Shown piece after piece: positions 1-9,241 of a DNA stretch of 14,750 bases. The position numbers were made by a program, and so were the translations under genes. The DNA comes from Smittium mucronatum (Eukaryota > Kickxellomycota > Harpellomycetes > Harpellales > Legeriomycetaceae): positions 1-14,750 of the forward strand of contig LSSL01001415.1 of the NCBI GenBank assembly GCA_001953115.1, in the 5' to 3' direction. The notes beneath the pieces are model-generated. The model worked only from the letters and a program-made list of their open reading frames with translations, was not told where the DNA came from and ran no database searches. How positions within the stretch are numbered: the stretch's first letter is position 1; each line of letters begins with the position of its first letter.

Positions 1-315
1 AAGGAGTTTTCCGATCTGCTCCAATTGAGCTGGATCGGTAGAAGAAACACTAACACTTTCTCCAAAAATTATACTTTTGGAAAAAAATCGCTCCATTGTA
101 TTCCTACGGACGTTGTCCCATTTTTCGCACACTAAAAATAAGTGCTCGATTGTCTCTGGCGTCTTTTTTTTGCAAAAAGGACAAAAAAATTTGAATTTTC
201 CGTCTATGATTTTGGCGTATCTTAGTACCAATTGTCCACTTTTGAGGTTTAATGTTTTGATTTTTAATCGTAAGACAATGGAATATAGCTTGTTCGTGTT
301 TTCTGCTTCGTTTTT
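1..315 (-). mobile_element. C-terminal zinc-knuckle fragment of a non-LTR retrotransposon reverse-transcriptase ORF (partial, broken)
   Basis: One minus-strand frame is open from 315 to the window edge (105 codons) with no convincing start. It encodes a CPFC motif (183-172), then EH (147-142) and a final Cys (129-127), giving C-x2-C-x9-H-x4-C, followed by EKWDNVRR. This spacing is typical of the zinc-knuckle that follows the reverse transcriptase in LINE-like (Tad/I/L1-type) elements, where it is thought to help bind the element RNA. Just before the motif is SGQLVLRYAKI, which resembles the linker seen there. A TGA at 318-316 closes the frame upstream and no RT core motif appears in the flanking DNA, so the copy is 5'-truncated or frameshifted. 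The protein continues beyond base 1. It is probably a dead copy. A cellular zinc-knuckle protein is the less likely alternative. Confidence 0.62.
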
Positions 316-704
316 TCAAAAAAGGATAAGGGAAGCAAAAGAGGTGCGCAGAGCTGACAAAAAGATTTTTTAGACTCCCCCCAAAGGAGGACCTCATATA
401 GATGAATCTGAAAAATATTCCTTTTTTTTTACTTTTAGTTAGGCTATTCAATCTTATAAAAATATGTGTATCATGGAAAGAATTTCAATTAATTATCGAA
501 AAAAAATATAGCTAAGAATTTATCTATTTTTTCATTCGAGAAATTTTCATAAGCGATAATAAAAATTTAAAAGGATATTTAAAATCCAAAAAATGAGATA
601 AAAAAGGTGATTTATGTATTAAATTATTATTAGTATATTTTTTATTAAGGAAAAATTGCTATATTCAAATGGTATCTTAGACAAGAAGAATTAAAATCTT
701 CGAT
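316..704. other. AT-rich spacer between retroelement fragment and formin 3' end
   Basis: No gene is supported here. Short open stretches on both strands lie in different frames from the retroelement fragment and have low-complexity F/K/S composition. A small C-run/G-run hairpin-like motif (CTCCCCCCAAAGGAGG) lies around 374-389. The formin 3' UTR presumably occupies the right-hand part. Confidence 0.6.
641..646 (-). terminator. Candidate polyadenylation signal AATAAA for the formin transcript
   Basis: On the minus strand AATAAA occurs about 60 nt after the formin stop codon (707-705), a normal distance for a eukaryotic poly(A) signal. The motif is common by chance in such AT-rich DNA, so position is the only support. 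Confidence 0.35.
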
Positions 705-3700
705 TCAATTTCCGAAAAATGAGTTTCTTATCTCTCTTTTCTTTTTCATATGTGTGCCTAACATTTTTCTACCCCCTTCATGTGATGAATTGCGCATGTT
801 TTCTTCTTTGTTTAAAGAATCCAAAGGATCTTCTTTTATTGCCCTTAGCATTTTAAGAGCTTGGGTTCCAATGATTGTGGATGAGCGAGAAGACCCAGCT
901 CCAAATGAATCCCTTTTTGATTGTTGTATCATGGCGCTGAGTCTTTTATCTGATGATGCAGCTCTTCTTCCCTTGGCCATAATATCATTAGGCTTACTAT
1001 CGTCTTCATCCAAACTCCCTGTCTTTAGTTTAGATATCAGATTACCTAGGGTAGTATCATTTTTATCCGAAACATCAGATAGTTCTGGAGATTCCTGCTT
1101 ATCTAAGGCTATATCAACAGATCCCTCTTTTACTCCCTGTGCATTCACCACTGATATGGTTATATCTTCTGTTATTACATCTGGGATTTCTTTCTTCGCT
1201 AACTTCCTTTGTTCAATTCTATCCTCCATCATTTTTCGAGCCTTTTCTGCTTTCTTGAGCCTCTCTTTTTCCTGTTTATTCTCCTTTAAAACACGTTGAC
1301 AAGATACGATAAACATTCTTATCGTCCCGAATAAGTATTCTGGAAACACTTTTTGGGGATTTTCTCCAAAAATCAGACTCACCTCTTCATAAACAATGAT
1401 CATATTCTGGAACCTTTTAACCAAATCATTGTACTTAACTTCAACTTCAACTATCTGAGGCTTCAATACTTCAACAAATCTTTCCAAAACCCAAACCGAA
1501 CCTCTTTTCATCTTCTTATCTTTTTTAGAGTCCTCCGATTTATTTTTCTTCTTTTCACTGTCTAATGAAATGTTCTGTGTTTCAAGGTCCGATTTATCAC
1601 CTGTATCGTTTGGAGGGTCATCTGAACTATGATTAGATATTATTTCTTCACAAGCTTCGATCTCGCTGTTAACTGTTTCAATTTTACTCTTGACAAGGTT
1701 CATCTCAGCCCTCAAGTCTGAATAGCATACTCTACATCCTTCAAACAGCGATTCTAACCCACCGATAAAATCAAAAGAGTTTTTAAAATTTTTTTGAACG
1801 GATTCTACAATAAAGTGCAATAGAGTCTTCTTGTTATGAAAGTCTTTTGTATCCATTAGCTTATTAAGTGATGATATTTTAAACCCAAAAGCTCCTCCTC
1901 TGAACCCTGATCCATTCATATAATTCCCCATTATCAAAACTATTAATAGAATTTCCATAAACTCTTTGCAATTCAATAGACTGTTAGAAGCATCGATTAT
2001 CGTTGAAATGTTCTATTTAATTTTTTTTCAAATATGATTTAATTTTTATCTCAAAATAAACAAATAAAAAATAATTTGATGTAAAAAATAAATCAGATTT
2101 ACTCTTGACAGGTCATCAAGTGTATCCTCCCAAACTGATCTGAATTCCAAACATTTCAATCTTTGATCAACTCGTTCTATACTTATCATTTCTAGCATGA
2201 ACTTATCCGCCATGGCCATTTCATCTTTCTTATCCTTATATCCGGCAAGAAGAGCCCTCTATAAACAAAAATTTGTATGAAATAAAAATTTCTAAACTTT
2301 TTTACCACTTTTTATTCGAAAAATTACCTCTTCCGGTGTTGGAGCACAGTTTCGCAACTGAGAAATCACGAAAGGTGTCAATACTTGATCATCAATCTCG
2401 ATTATCTTATCTCGTATTTCAGATACAGGAAGCTTTATTTGACCCAAGAATATATCTATTCCAAAAAAGGGTAATATCATTATTAAAAGTGTATAATATT
2501 GGGGTTTTCTTTCTCCAAATTTTGTCATAAATAATTTAATTTTTAAAAAGAATTACTGATATTATGCGATCTTTTCATATTCAAGACTGAAATCTCCTTC
2601 TTTTCTTTGATCTTCTTCTTCCGCCTTAGTTCTAGATTTTTTAATAATAGAAAGTTAATATAAATATATTTTTATAATCTTTTCAATGATAATCTCAGCT
2701 GAAAAAATTGAATTTAATGGTATATGCTTCTTCTTTACCTCCCATGGATAACACTTTCTTAACGGCAAATAATTTGTCTATCTGTTTAAAAACTCCTTCC
2801 TCTGCCATAATTCTCTCGAATTCCGTCTCACTAACACCCATCTTTTCAAACTTCTCCCATATACTTCCTTTGATTTCATTGCTGTCCATCTTTTCCCAGT
2901 TTATTTGTTTTAATTTTATTTTAGACACGTAGTTCAGGATTTTTCTGCCGCTAGAATCTTTTTTTTTTTAAAGACGTAATATTACAATTTTAAATACTGC
3001 GGAGTTTATATATTTATCAATAAGTATGTGGAGAATAAAAAGTGAAAACTTACTTGATATCATCCCTAATGGTGGAGGTGGAGGCATTCCCGGGCCAGGG
3101 GGCGGGGGCGGAGGCATTCCAGAACTTGGGGGTGGTGGCGGTGGTGGTGGAGCCATTCCTGGACCTGGAGGTGGTGGTGGAGGTGGTATTTCCAAACCTG
3201 GCGGGGGTGGTGGTGGAGGTGGGGGTGGAGCAAGGGATGGTTTCATACCAATTTCTTCTTCTTTTTGTTCTGATATTAAAGGAATACTCCCATATTTGCT
3301 TTTATTTATTATATCTTGATCCAAATCTTCAACTTCGCTTTCCAGATCATCGCTAAATATTTCCTTTGATATTTCAACATCTTCCGATTCGTCATATTTT
3401 GTTGAAAGGCTGTCCAAAGAGAAATCGAACATTCTTGACTTTCTTTTATCTAAACCATCGCTGTTATTCAAAGAGAGCATTTTGTCTTTTTCTGTAGGTG
3501 TATCTGGCACAGCAGTTGTAAGAGCTGATGAAGGACCATCAACCGGAGAAGATATCTCCAGTTTTCCAAGATCAGGCTTTTTCAAGTTACTTTGGGATCT
3601 GTACAATTTTGGAGGTGGTGGTGGAGGAGGACCACGTGATTTTTTTTCTCTGATCGCTTTTTCTATTGAAGAGGGATCAGTCGATATTTTTGAAATTGGT

Positions 3701-6017
3701 TGGGGAACTGCATCGGAGACAAAAGGGATTTTTGATTCTTTTCTAACGGGAACATATTCACTGACAACAGAACTAAGAGACTTCCTTGAATCATGGTCTA
3801 TAATTTCACTAAAAGTCATCATTTCTATACTTTCTGATTTTTTTCCTATTAAAAGATGTCAAAGTACGAAATATAAAATTAGAATTCACATAAAAACCCA
3901 GTTTAAAAATATATAAGATTATGAAAAAATACTTACTTTCAAGACTAGGGTCAGCTCTTTCGATCTTTTTCAGTAACTCCTTTGTATTGCTTATCTCCTC
4001 AACACGTCTTGACCTTATAGACCTCTTTTCAATGCGATCTATCTCCAATTTTAGCAATCCTTCGTTTATACTTCCATCGGGGTTCCTTACATTAGGATTT
4101 CTCAATGCTTGTATTTCATTTTCCTTTTTCCACAATGATTCTTGGGCCAGCATATTTTTTTCGAAGTCAGATTTCAATGCTAAATACATTTCTGTGATGA
4201 GTTGTTGCTGGTTCTTTAATCTGAGATCGAACTTTTGCTTATTTTCTTGAATCTGTGACTGAAGACTACCAATAGTGTGTCTAGATATCCTTAATAAGTC
4301 TTCCAGTGCGATGGTTTTGTTTCTTAGTGAACCCACTAGCCCATCTATTTTATTATTATTTATAAAATTAAATATATATTAGAAGGTTGCAAGAATTTGG
4401 GGGGTGGGGTCTCAAAAAAGTTAAATACTAACCAGATTTCTCGTCAAGCTCGGATGTAAGTGATTTAATTTCATTTAAAGCCTTATTCAGCTTTGATTTC
4501 ATTTCCTTGTTCTCTTCGATAACCGATTGAAATATGTCGAGCTCTTGGTCCCGGTCAAACTTCTTGGACATTCTTGATACTAAATCACCATCAGCCGAAG
4601 TGTTAATTGAATCGTCACTTCCATAACTTTTGTAACTATCAATGTCGGACTCTCTTTTATCATTGAATTTATTTTGTTTCATTAATGCTGGTAGTGCATT
4701 TCTTATTCTGTTTAGAGGATTTACTGACCCCCATTGTTCCGGTGTAACGAGGAGGATGTCTTTAAATATAGATAGCAGGTCTTCCCTATCAGCGGGACTT
4801 ATAACCCTATTTATCAAAGCCTCAGAAGCCTGTTCAATAGAAACGATATCTTCAAAAACGAATCTGTTATACTCTTCCTCAATGCGGATAGCATCTTCCA
4901 AACCTTCGTTTTCATATTTACTGATCTGGTATTCCATTAAAGAGTTGTTGAATGAGGACGCTTTTTCTATCACTTTATTAAACCCAGACTTTTCAAGTTC
5001 ATCGCGACACGCAACTCTCATATTCAAAGAGGGGTTGATTGAAACCAAAGAATTAACAAGAATGAAATTAGAAAGAATGCATTCCTCCAAATCCACAACA
5101 GTTTTGGAATCCCCTCTACTTCTTTTTCTTAACACAGCATTAGCGGAACTTAGCAACTTCGAGACCCAAGGATCAAAAGCATGTTCGGTTTTTCGGGCTT
5201 TCCAAAGGTATTCGAACCCACTTACTACCATTGAATAACTTTCAGAGCTATGGTAACAAGCAAAGGTTAGGAGCTGAGATACTAAATGCCTGGTCTCAGT
5301 TTCCATCCCATCAATTGATAAGCATAATGTACGGCACATATTTTCAGAAGAATAGGCTTTATCTGCACCCTGGGTTATATTTATTAGAGTTTGTAGACAC
5401 CTAACAAGTTCCAATTCCTGCGTTGCTAGAATCTGGGATGTCGTGGGCGATGAGTTTATCAAGCTCATATATTTTAAAAGACTCTCTATCCCATTTCCAT
5501 TAATGAAACGATCGGCCCAACTAATCCGAAATATAGTATAGAATATGAAACAAGTTATTTAAATATTTTTATTGCACTTAAATCTTACTCTATGGGAGAG
5601 GTAGCTAAATATACTCTTAACCCGACTAGTATAGATGAATCCATTATAGGTTCAGTAGCAGATAGAAATATACCACTATAATCTTCAGGGGCCAATGAAT
5701 TTTTTTTCTTTTTTTTCTTTTCTAATTTCTAAGTAGGTAAAAAAAAGTTAATTAAATAGGTAAAAAAAAATTTAAAGTGTTTAAAATCAATTAGGGTGAG
5801 AAAAATTTACATCCATATTCTTTTTGGATAGCAGTAATTGTTCTTTTTTATCGTATGATAGTCTCCTCATGTCTGCTTTTTGCTCATCTCCGAGTCCCAT
5901 ATTCGATATTAGTTCTTCGAAATCCTCTTCGACGTCTCTATCTCCAGCATGCTTTATGGAACTTAATATATTCATGCTCCCCGACCGGAGCATACTTCTT
6001 TTCTTTTTAGAATCCAT
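705..6017 (-). CDS. Diaphanous-type formin (Bni1/SepA-like), 10 exons, 1506 aa
   Basis: Nucleates and elongates unbranched actin filaments downstream of Rho GTPases at growth tips and septa (family knowledge). Exons by my reading: 6017-5811, 5728-5589, 5520-4433, 4344-3937, 3845-3054, 2957-2739, 2631-2557, 2455-2328, 2258-2103, 2012-705; they total 4521 nt and every junction keeps frame. Order: GTPase-binding region (about 29-115, DVEEDFEELISNMGLGDEQK), FH3/armadillo repeats (to about 430), coiled coil (about 443-590), FH1 with five proline runs of 5-10 (821-873) plus P7 at 687-693, FH2 from about 893 (LKQINWEKM) with GNYMN at 1100-1104, and a DAD-like LGNLISKLKTGS at 1393-1404 followed by KGRR. 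FH2 carries a charged insert at about 1199-1242. The ATG follows an in-frame TAA directly, so this start is chosen; fungal formins often have longer N-termini, so a missed upstream exon is possible. Confidence 0.93.
2013..2102 (-). other. Formin intron 9 (90 nt, phase 0)
   Basis: Donor GTAAAT after TLDDLSR, acceptor TTAAATAG. The last exon starts NISTIIDASNSLL and runs without interruption to the stop. Confidence 0.85.
2259..2327 (-). other. Formin intron 8 (69 nt, phase 0)
   Basis: Donor GTAATT after NCAPTPEE, acceptor GTTTATAG. Both flanks are typical FH2 ('lPtpeE' then a basic helix). Confidence 0.88.
2456..2556 (-). other. Formin intron 7 (101 nt, phase 1)
   Basis: Donor GTAATT, acceptor TGGAATAG. 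It follows a 75-nt exon and restores KRSHNINIFLGQIKLP, a recognisable FH2 segment. Confidence 0.85.
2632..2738 (-). other. Formin intron 6 (107 nt, phase 1)
   Basis: Donor GTAAAG, acceptor AAATCTAG, inside the FH2 N-terminal half. The joined exon reads into KEISVLNMKRSHNI, the conserved 'vLD-kRaqNi' part of FH2. Confidence 0.8.
2958..3053 (-). other. Formin intron 5 (96 nt, phase 1), unusual AAG acceptor
   Basis: Donor GTAAGT after the FH1 end (PPPPPLGMIS). The only nearby acceptor that keeps FH2 in frame ends in a run of A then AG, not YAG. The closer CTAG and GCAG sites lead to stops within 17 bases or 8 codons respectively. Confidence 0.65.
3065..3233 (-). repeat. FH1 polyproline-coding GC-rich tract
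   Basis: Runs of CCN codons on the minus strand encode P10, P7, P8, P6 and P5 separated by short G/M/E/S spacers such as GPGM. These are the profilin-actin loading sites of the formin (family knowledge). The tract is by far the most GC-rich part of the coding sequence. It generates long artefactual Gly-rich reading frames on the plus strand. Confidence 0.9.
3846..3936 (-). other. Formin intron 4 (91 nt, phase 1)
   Basis: Donor GTAAGT, acceptor TTTAATAG. Joins DPSLE to RKKSESIEMMTFSE, between the coiled coil and the linker that leads to FH1. Confidence 0.85.
4345..4432 (-). other. Formin intron 3 (88 nt, phase 1) with two in-frame acceptors
   Basis: Donor GTTAGT. The acceptor AAATAG at 4345 adds DGL before VGSLRNK. 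A second TAG nine bases downstream would join in the same frame without those three residues. The contact lies inside the predicted coiled coil. Confidence 0.75.
5521..5588 (-). other. Formin intron 2 (68 nt, phase 2)
   Basis: Donor GTAAGA, acceptor GGATTAG. The join gives TSPIDWADRFINGNG, where fungal formins have the same W-x-x-R/K-F pattern. This is the shortest intron in the gene. Confidence 0.85.
5729..5810 (-). other. Formin intron 1 (82 nt, phase 0)
   Basis: Donor GTAAAT after codon GAT; acceptor CTACTTAG. A second AG (TTAG) lies 7 nt further in, but only the first keeps the frame into KLEKKKKKKNSLAPEDY, which continues the GTPase-binding/FH3 homology. Confidence 0.8.
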
Positions 6018-6029
6018 TTATTAAATCGA

Positions 6030-6528
6030 TTACACAGTATCTATTTGGGTTTCTTTAGTATCATACATCACAGAATCCGAAGCCGCTAAAGTTTCGACTT
6101 TCAATTGTAGCACCTTTCCAGAGGTAAATTCGGTATTATTTTGGCTGAAAAAATCCTAAATATATATGTATGTTGCAATTATGGTGCTTTTCTCGGGTAA
6201 TCGTTTGAATAAACAAATATTTCTCCTTCTACAGATCAATACTATTAGATTTACAGTCTAAAAATTATTGAGATATTTGGTTCCAAATAGTTTACAAACC
6301 GACGAGGAAGAAAAAACTAAAAAATAGTAACCATTAATTTTTACTATTATTATCATAGAAAAATATGTATTATTTTCAATAATTTTTGCATTAAAAGAAT
6401 TATGCCTGTAGTGGATTCTAGATTTTTAGTGCTTTTTAGTTGCAGAAAAAAATAGATTATTCAACGCTAGGATACTCCTGCCAATTAAACCAGTTTATAT
6501 TTCGCATTACTTGCGCATTTCTGACCAT
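6030..6528 (-). CDS. Candidate small spliced gene of unknown function (64 aa, 3 exons)
   Basis: I do not recognise this protein. A higher-GC island just upstream of the formin translates as NNTEFTSGKVLQLKVETL then ASDSVMYDTKETQIDTV and stop (TAA 6032-6030). It sits behind a good acceptor (TTTTTTCAG, exon 6144-6030). An exon at 6316-6255 (FFLPRRFVNYLEPNISIIFR) with TTTTTTAG acceptor and GTAAAT donor joins it in frame. An ATG exon at 6528-6511 (MVRNAQ, donor GTAATG) joins that. The three total 195 nt with matching phases. The introns would be 110 and 194 nt, longer than the formin introns. The stop lies only 12 nt before the formin ATG, so it could instead be part of a formin N-terminal extension or its 5' UTR. 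Confidence 0.3.
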
Positions 6529-6819
6529 CCTTCAAGATTTTACTTGATAATAATTGTTTTCTTTATTATTTTTTATAAAAAAAATTGCATAATACCAACA
6601 AATAAGGATATATTTGCATACAGAGGTTTATTCACTGTCTCGATTCTGCAATATTTAATATTTTGAGTTTTAAAAAAACCGGGCTTCTATTTGCCCACTA
6701 TAATATTTATTTGCCAGTCGAGAATAGTTAAAATCCATTTAAAGGGGCTATCATTAATCTAGAGTTGGATTGATGCTAGACTTTCATTAGCCATAGGATC
6801 TTTGTAAATGAAGTTTTTT
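6529..6819. other. AT-rich spacer, nothing recognised
   Basis: No open frame with protein-like composition, no RNA gene and no repeat seen. It may hold the 3' flank of the 6820-6960 exon-like island and the promoter of the formin or of the small candidate gene. Confidence 0.5.
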
Positions 6820-6960
6820 TTAGACTATTTCAGTGTTCAAGTCTATTTGATTCGTGAATTTAACCAATTCCAAATAACGCTTAACTGCACGCAGCCAACT
6901 ACCTAGGTTTAATGTCAAGATTACGAGTTGGTTGAAATACAGCTTTGCACTCGCATTAAC
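6820..6960 (-). pseudogene. Exon-like island, C-terminal fragment of an unrecognised protein
   Basis: The minus strand here reads VNASAKLYFNQLVILTLNLG then SWLRAVKRYLELVKFTNQID and LNTEIV, stop (46 aa). This is far more protein-like and GC-richer than its flanks. It is preceded by TGCATTTAG, a good acceptor. A GTAATA donor at 7030 with an internal ACTAAAC branch-like site would make a 70-nt intron, matching the formin introns. No start codon can be attached. The frame that would feed the donor is the one continuing past the chitinase stop. It may be a remnant exon, a missed gene, or chance. Confidence 0.28.
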
Positions 6961-7147
6961 CTAAATGCACAAGAATTTAGATTCAATTTCTCAAATTGGT
7001 TTAGTTTAATAATTTAGCGATGTATATTACTGATGATATGTTAAAATAAGCGATTCTAATGTTATATATGAGATTTAAGATATTATGAGGAGTGCCACTT
7101 AGGGATAAAAAGAAGAAAATGAATAGGTGCTGATAGCATCTAAAGAA

Positions 7148-8689
7148 TTAATAACAGCCCTCTTCATTGGGAACTTCCCCTGGTGCAAAAACGTTAAGTA
7201 CTTTGACATATATTTCGAACCTCTTTTTGGGAACCTCATTGGAACCACCCGAACATTCTAGTGCGCCATTTATACTTTTTGTGGAGGCCCCAAATTTTCC
7301 CTCAAGCACATCAGGTACCGTTCGGACTCTAAATTTCCAGTACCAGTAACTAACCCCCCAGGCAATCTGCTCCACTTTTGAGACAAGAGCTGGGTTTGAA
7401 AGTAATCTAGTGTCATCAAACAAGTACTTTGATGCATCTCGATAATTTGCAGCGTACGTTAGTTGAATGTACCCACGGCCAAAGTATACCTGACCTTTGA
7501 CGTCAATAGGTGAGCTGTAGTTCAATTCGCAGTTAACGTTTTTGCACATTCGCTCGTCCTTGTACATAAGCCCATCGGACTCCCATAAGATTTGGGCCAT
7601 GAACATTGCTGCCTCTCTTGTCGTGGATATACCTGCTAATTTTATCGAGTTCAAAAAATATACGGCCTTATCGGCATTTGGACTAGAAAATCCGGCTGAA
7701 ATTATTGCAACCATCACTCTGTTTATATCCAATCCCAAATATCCGGGATCATATTCGCTTTCCTCAATTCCAACACTGGGATCTTTTTGTTTATTTTCTT
7801 GCTCCACAGTCTCATCGCCATCAATATGGTCATTGCTAGGATTGGGTGGTGTGGAATTGTAATTTACGAGAGGGGGTATTTTGTAAGAGATTGGGCCCCA
7901 AAAAATTGGATACCCGTAAAAAATCTCTATGGGTATGTTGTATTGCTCGGGTAATTCTTCATAGTTTGAACTTCTGGCCACCTCAAGAAGAATAGCTTTG
8001 TCATTTTTTGGGTTCAAATCTTCAATCAAGATTCCATTGAAGTAAACAAATCTCATATCACCTTTTTCGTAAATCCTCGTCATTTTCAAACCGGAATACG
8101 ATAAATTCGAATTTTGAACATTTTGAACTTGTTTCGGTTTGTAGTTTACAGGTCGCTTATTTTTTATAATCTTTTTGGGATGCCGGTATTTTAGTGTGGG
8201 AAGTCTGTTACCTAAATCTGAATATATTTTATTACTGTCTCTCTTGTTAAACCCATCTTCCTCAATCGACACATTTTTTCTACTTATACTTTCCATCATC
8301 GTATTTTTATTCGAAATTTTCTTATGCACTGAGTTAGCTGTTGAGCTTTTCAGATCGGATTTATAACTTTTGTTCCGGTCATACCTGCTCCTTAAATCTG
8401 GTTGGTTTGATGGTTTGATTATTTTGTTAATAGCTGGATTTTTCGGATTCGACACAATGATACTACTTCGAGGTCCATTTATAGTATCGATCTTGGGATT
8501 ATTTTTCAAATTTTTACTGCCACTTTTGGTAGATCCACTCTTTAAAATATTATCCATCGATTTAATTTTGTGAAAACCTGCACTTTTTGGCTTTATATCA
8601 TTGTATTCTTTCTTTAATACGGCTCCGCTGCAATAATTAATACAGCCAAAAACCAAAACAACCAGCCTTAGTCGGTTAAAGATAAGCAT
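7148..8689 (-). CDS. Secreted GH19 (class I-type) chitinase with long basic N-terminal region, 513 aa
   Basis: Hydrolyses chitin, probably in the cell wall or outside the cell. Residues 1-22 look like a signal peptide (basic start, VVLVFGCINYCSG). Residues about 24-195 are low-complexity, rich in K, N and S. A segment around 197-270 (DMRFVYFNGILIEDLNP) is compact but unrecognised. An acidic linker (about 278-315) leads to the GH19 domain at about 317-513. In it, WES at 369-371 takes the place of the usual H-E-[TS], with E370 the expected general acid. E379 is a possible second carboxylate, YFGRGYIQLTYAANY (402-416) is the family signature, and STKSINGALEC (469-479) matches the substrate-cleft Asn-Gly region. 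Cysteines at 382, 387, 479 and 512 could form disulfides. The gene is intronless. The first ATG, followed directly by the signal peptide, fixes the start. Confidence 0.9.
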   Translation of the reverse strand: MLIFNRLRLVVLVFGCINYCSGAVLKKEYNDIKPKSAGFHKIKSMDNILKSGSTKSGSKNLKNNPKIDTINGPRSSIIVSNPKNPAINKIIKPSNQPDLRSRYDRNKSYKSDLKSSTANSVHKKISNKNTMMESISRKNVSIEEDGFNKRDSNKIYSDLGNRLPTLKYRHPKKIIKNKRPVNYKPKQVQNVQNSNLSYSGLKMTRIYEKGDMRFVYFNGILIEDLNPKNDKAILLEVARSSNYEELPEQYNIPIEIFYGYPIFWGPISYKIPPLVNYNSTPPNPSNDHIDGDETVEQENKQKDPSVGIEESEYDPGYLGLDINRVMVAIISAGFSSPNADKAVYFLNSIKLAGISTTREAAMFMAQILWESDGLMYKDERMCKNVNCELNYSSPIDVKGQVYFGRGYIQLTYAANYRDASKYLFDDTRLLSNPALVSKVEQIAWGVSYWYWKFRVRTVPDVLEGKFGASTKSINGALECSGGSNEVPKKRFEIYVKVLNVFAPGEVPNEEGCY

Positions 8690-9241
8690 TTTTTTTATTA
8701 TGAAAGGAAAAAAGATTTAAAATAAATATCCCTATTATGAACTTTATTTATTAAAGATATAATAAACTTGAATTTGAGTATTTAATACATTTTTAACGGA
8801 GATTGCTCTGAAAAATCGGAAGATATTATGCTTTTATATAAAGAAAAGAATATATTTACATCTCTTCTTTAATAAAACCGTGGTGTGTGATAAGAAAATT
8901 CTCTATTAATAATAGACATAAAATATCACTTTCGACATTTGCGATTTTAATATATTAGTTAATATACACTAATATCATTTAATAATGACTTTTTTAAAGA
9001 TAATAACTTACATTTGCAATATATTAACGAATACACAAATTTAAAATTTGTAATATATCATTATTTAAATCTCGTATTTAATAGTTAATGAGAGGTATAA
9101 TTTTCTAATAGTGCTATAATAAACTTCGCTTTGAACTAGAAGCTCTATAATAAACGCAAACTACGAATAAAAAACATAATTTTAGCTTTTTGATGGATTA
9201 AAGTAAAAAGGCATTTATTTTATTATTTATTCCTTAAGTTA
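8690..9241. other. AT-rich spacer upstream of chitinase
   Basis: Very AT-rich DNA with no supported gene. The chitinase promoter must lie at its left side, but no distinct element can be picked out. On the minus strand AATAAA occurs at 9231-9226 and 9219-9214, just after the stop of the next candidate gene. Confidence 0.5.

Noticed and set aside
77..451. Plus-strand 98-aa and minus-strand 115-aa frames
   Set aside because: Both overlap the zinc-knuckle frame in other phases and have AT-rich shadow composition.
754..1299. 181-codon plus-strand reading frame
   Set aside because: Entirely antisense to formin exon 10, which is supported by homology; a Ser/Leu/Phe-rich shadow.
3026..3356. Gly-rich or Val/Glu-rich plus-strand frames
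   Set aside because: Mirror of the FH1 polyproline codons; no independent evidence.
4642..5238. 198-codon plus-strand frame
   Set aside because: Antisense to formin FH3 exon 3.
7542..7862. 106-codon plus-strand frame
   Set aside because: Antisense to the chitinase catalytic domain.
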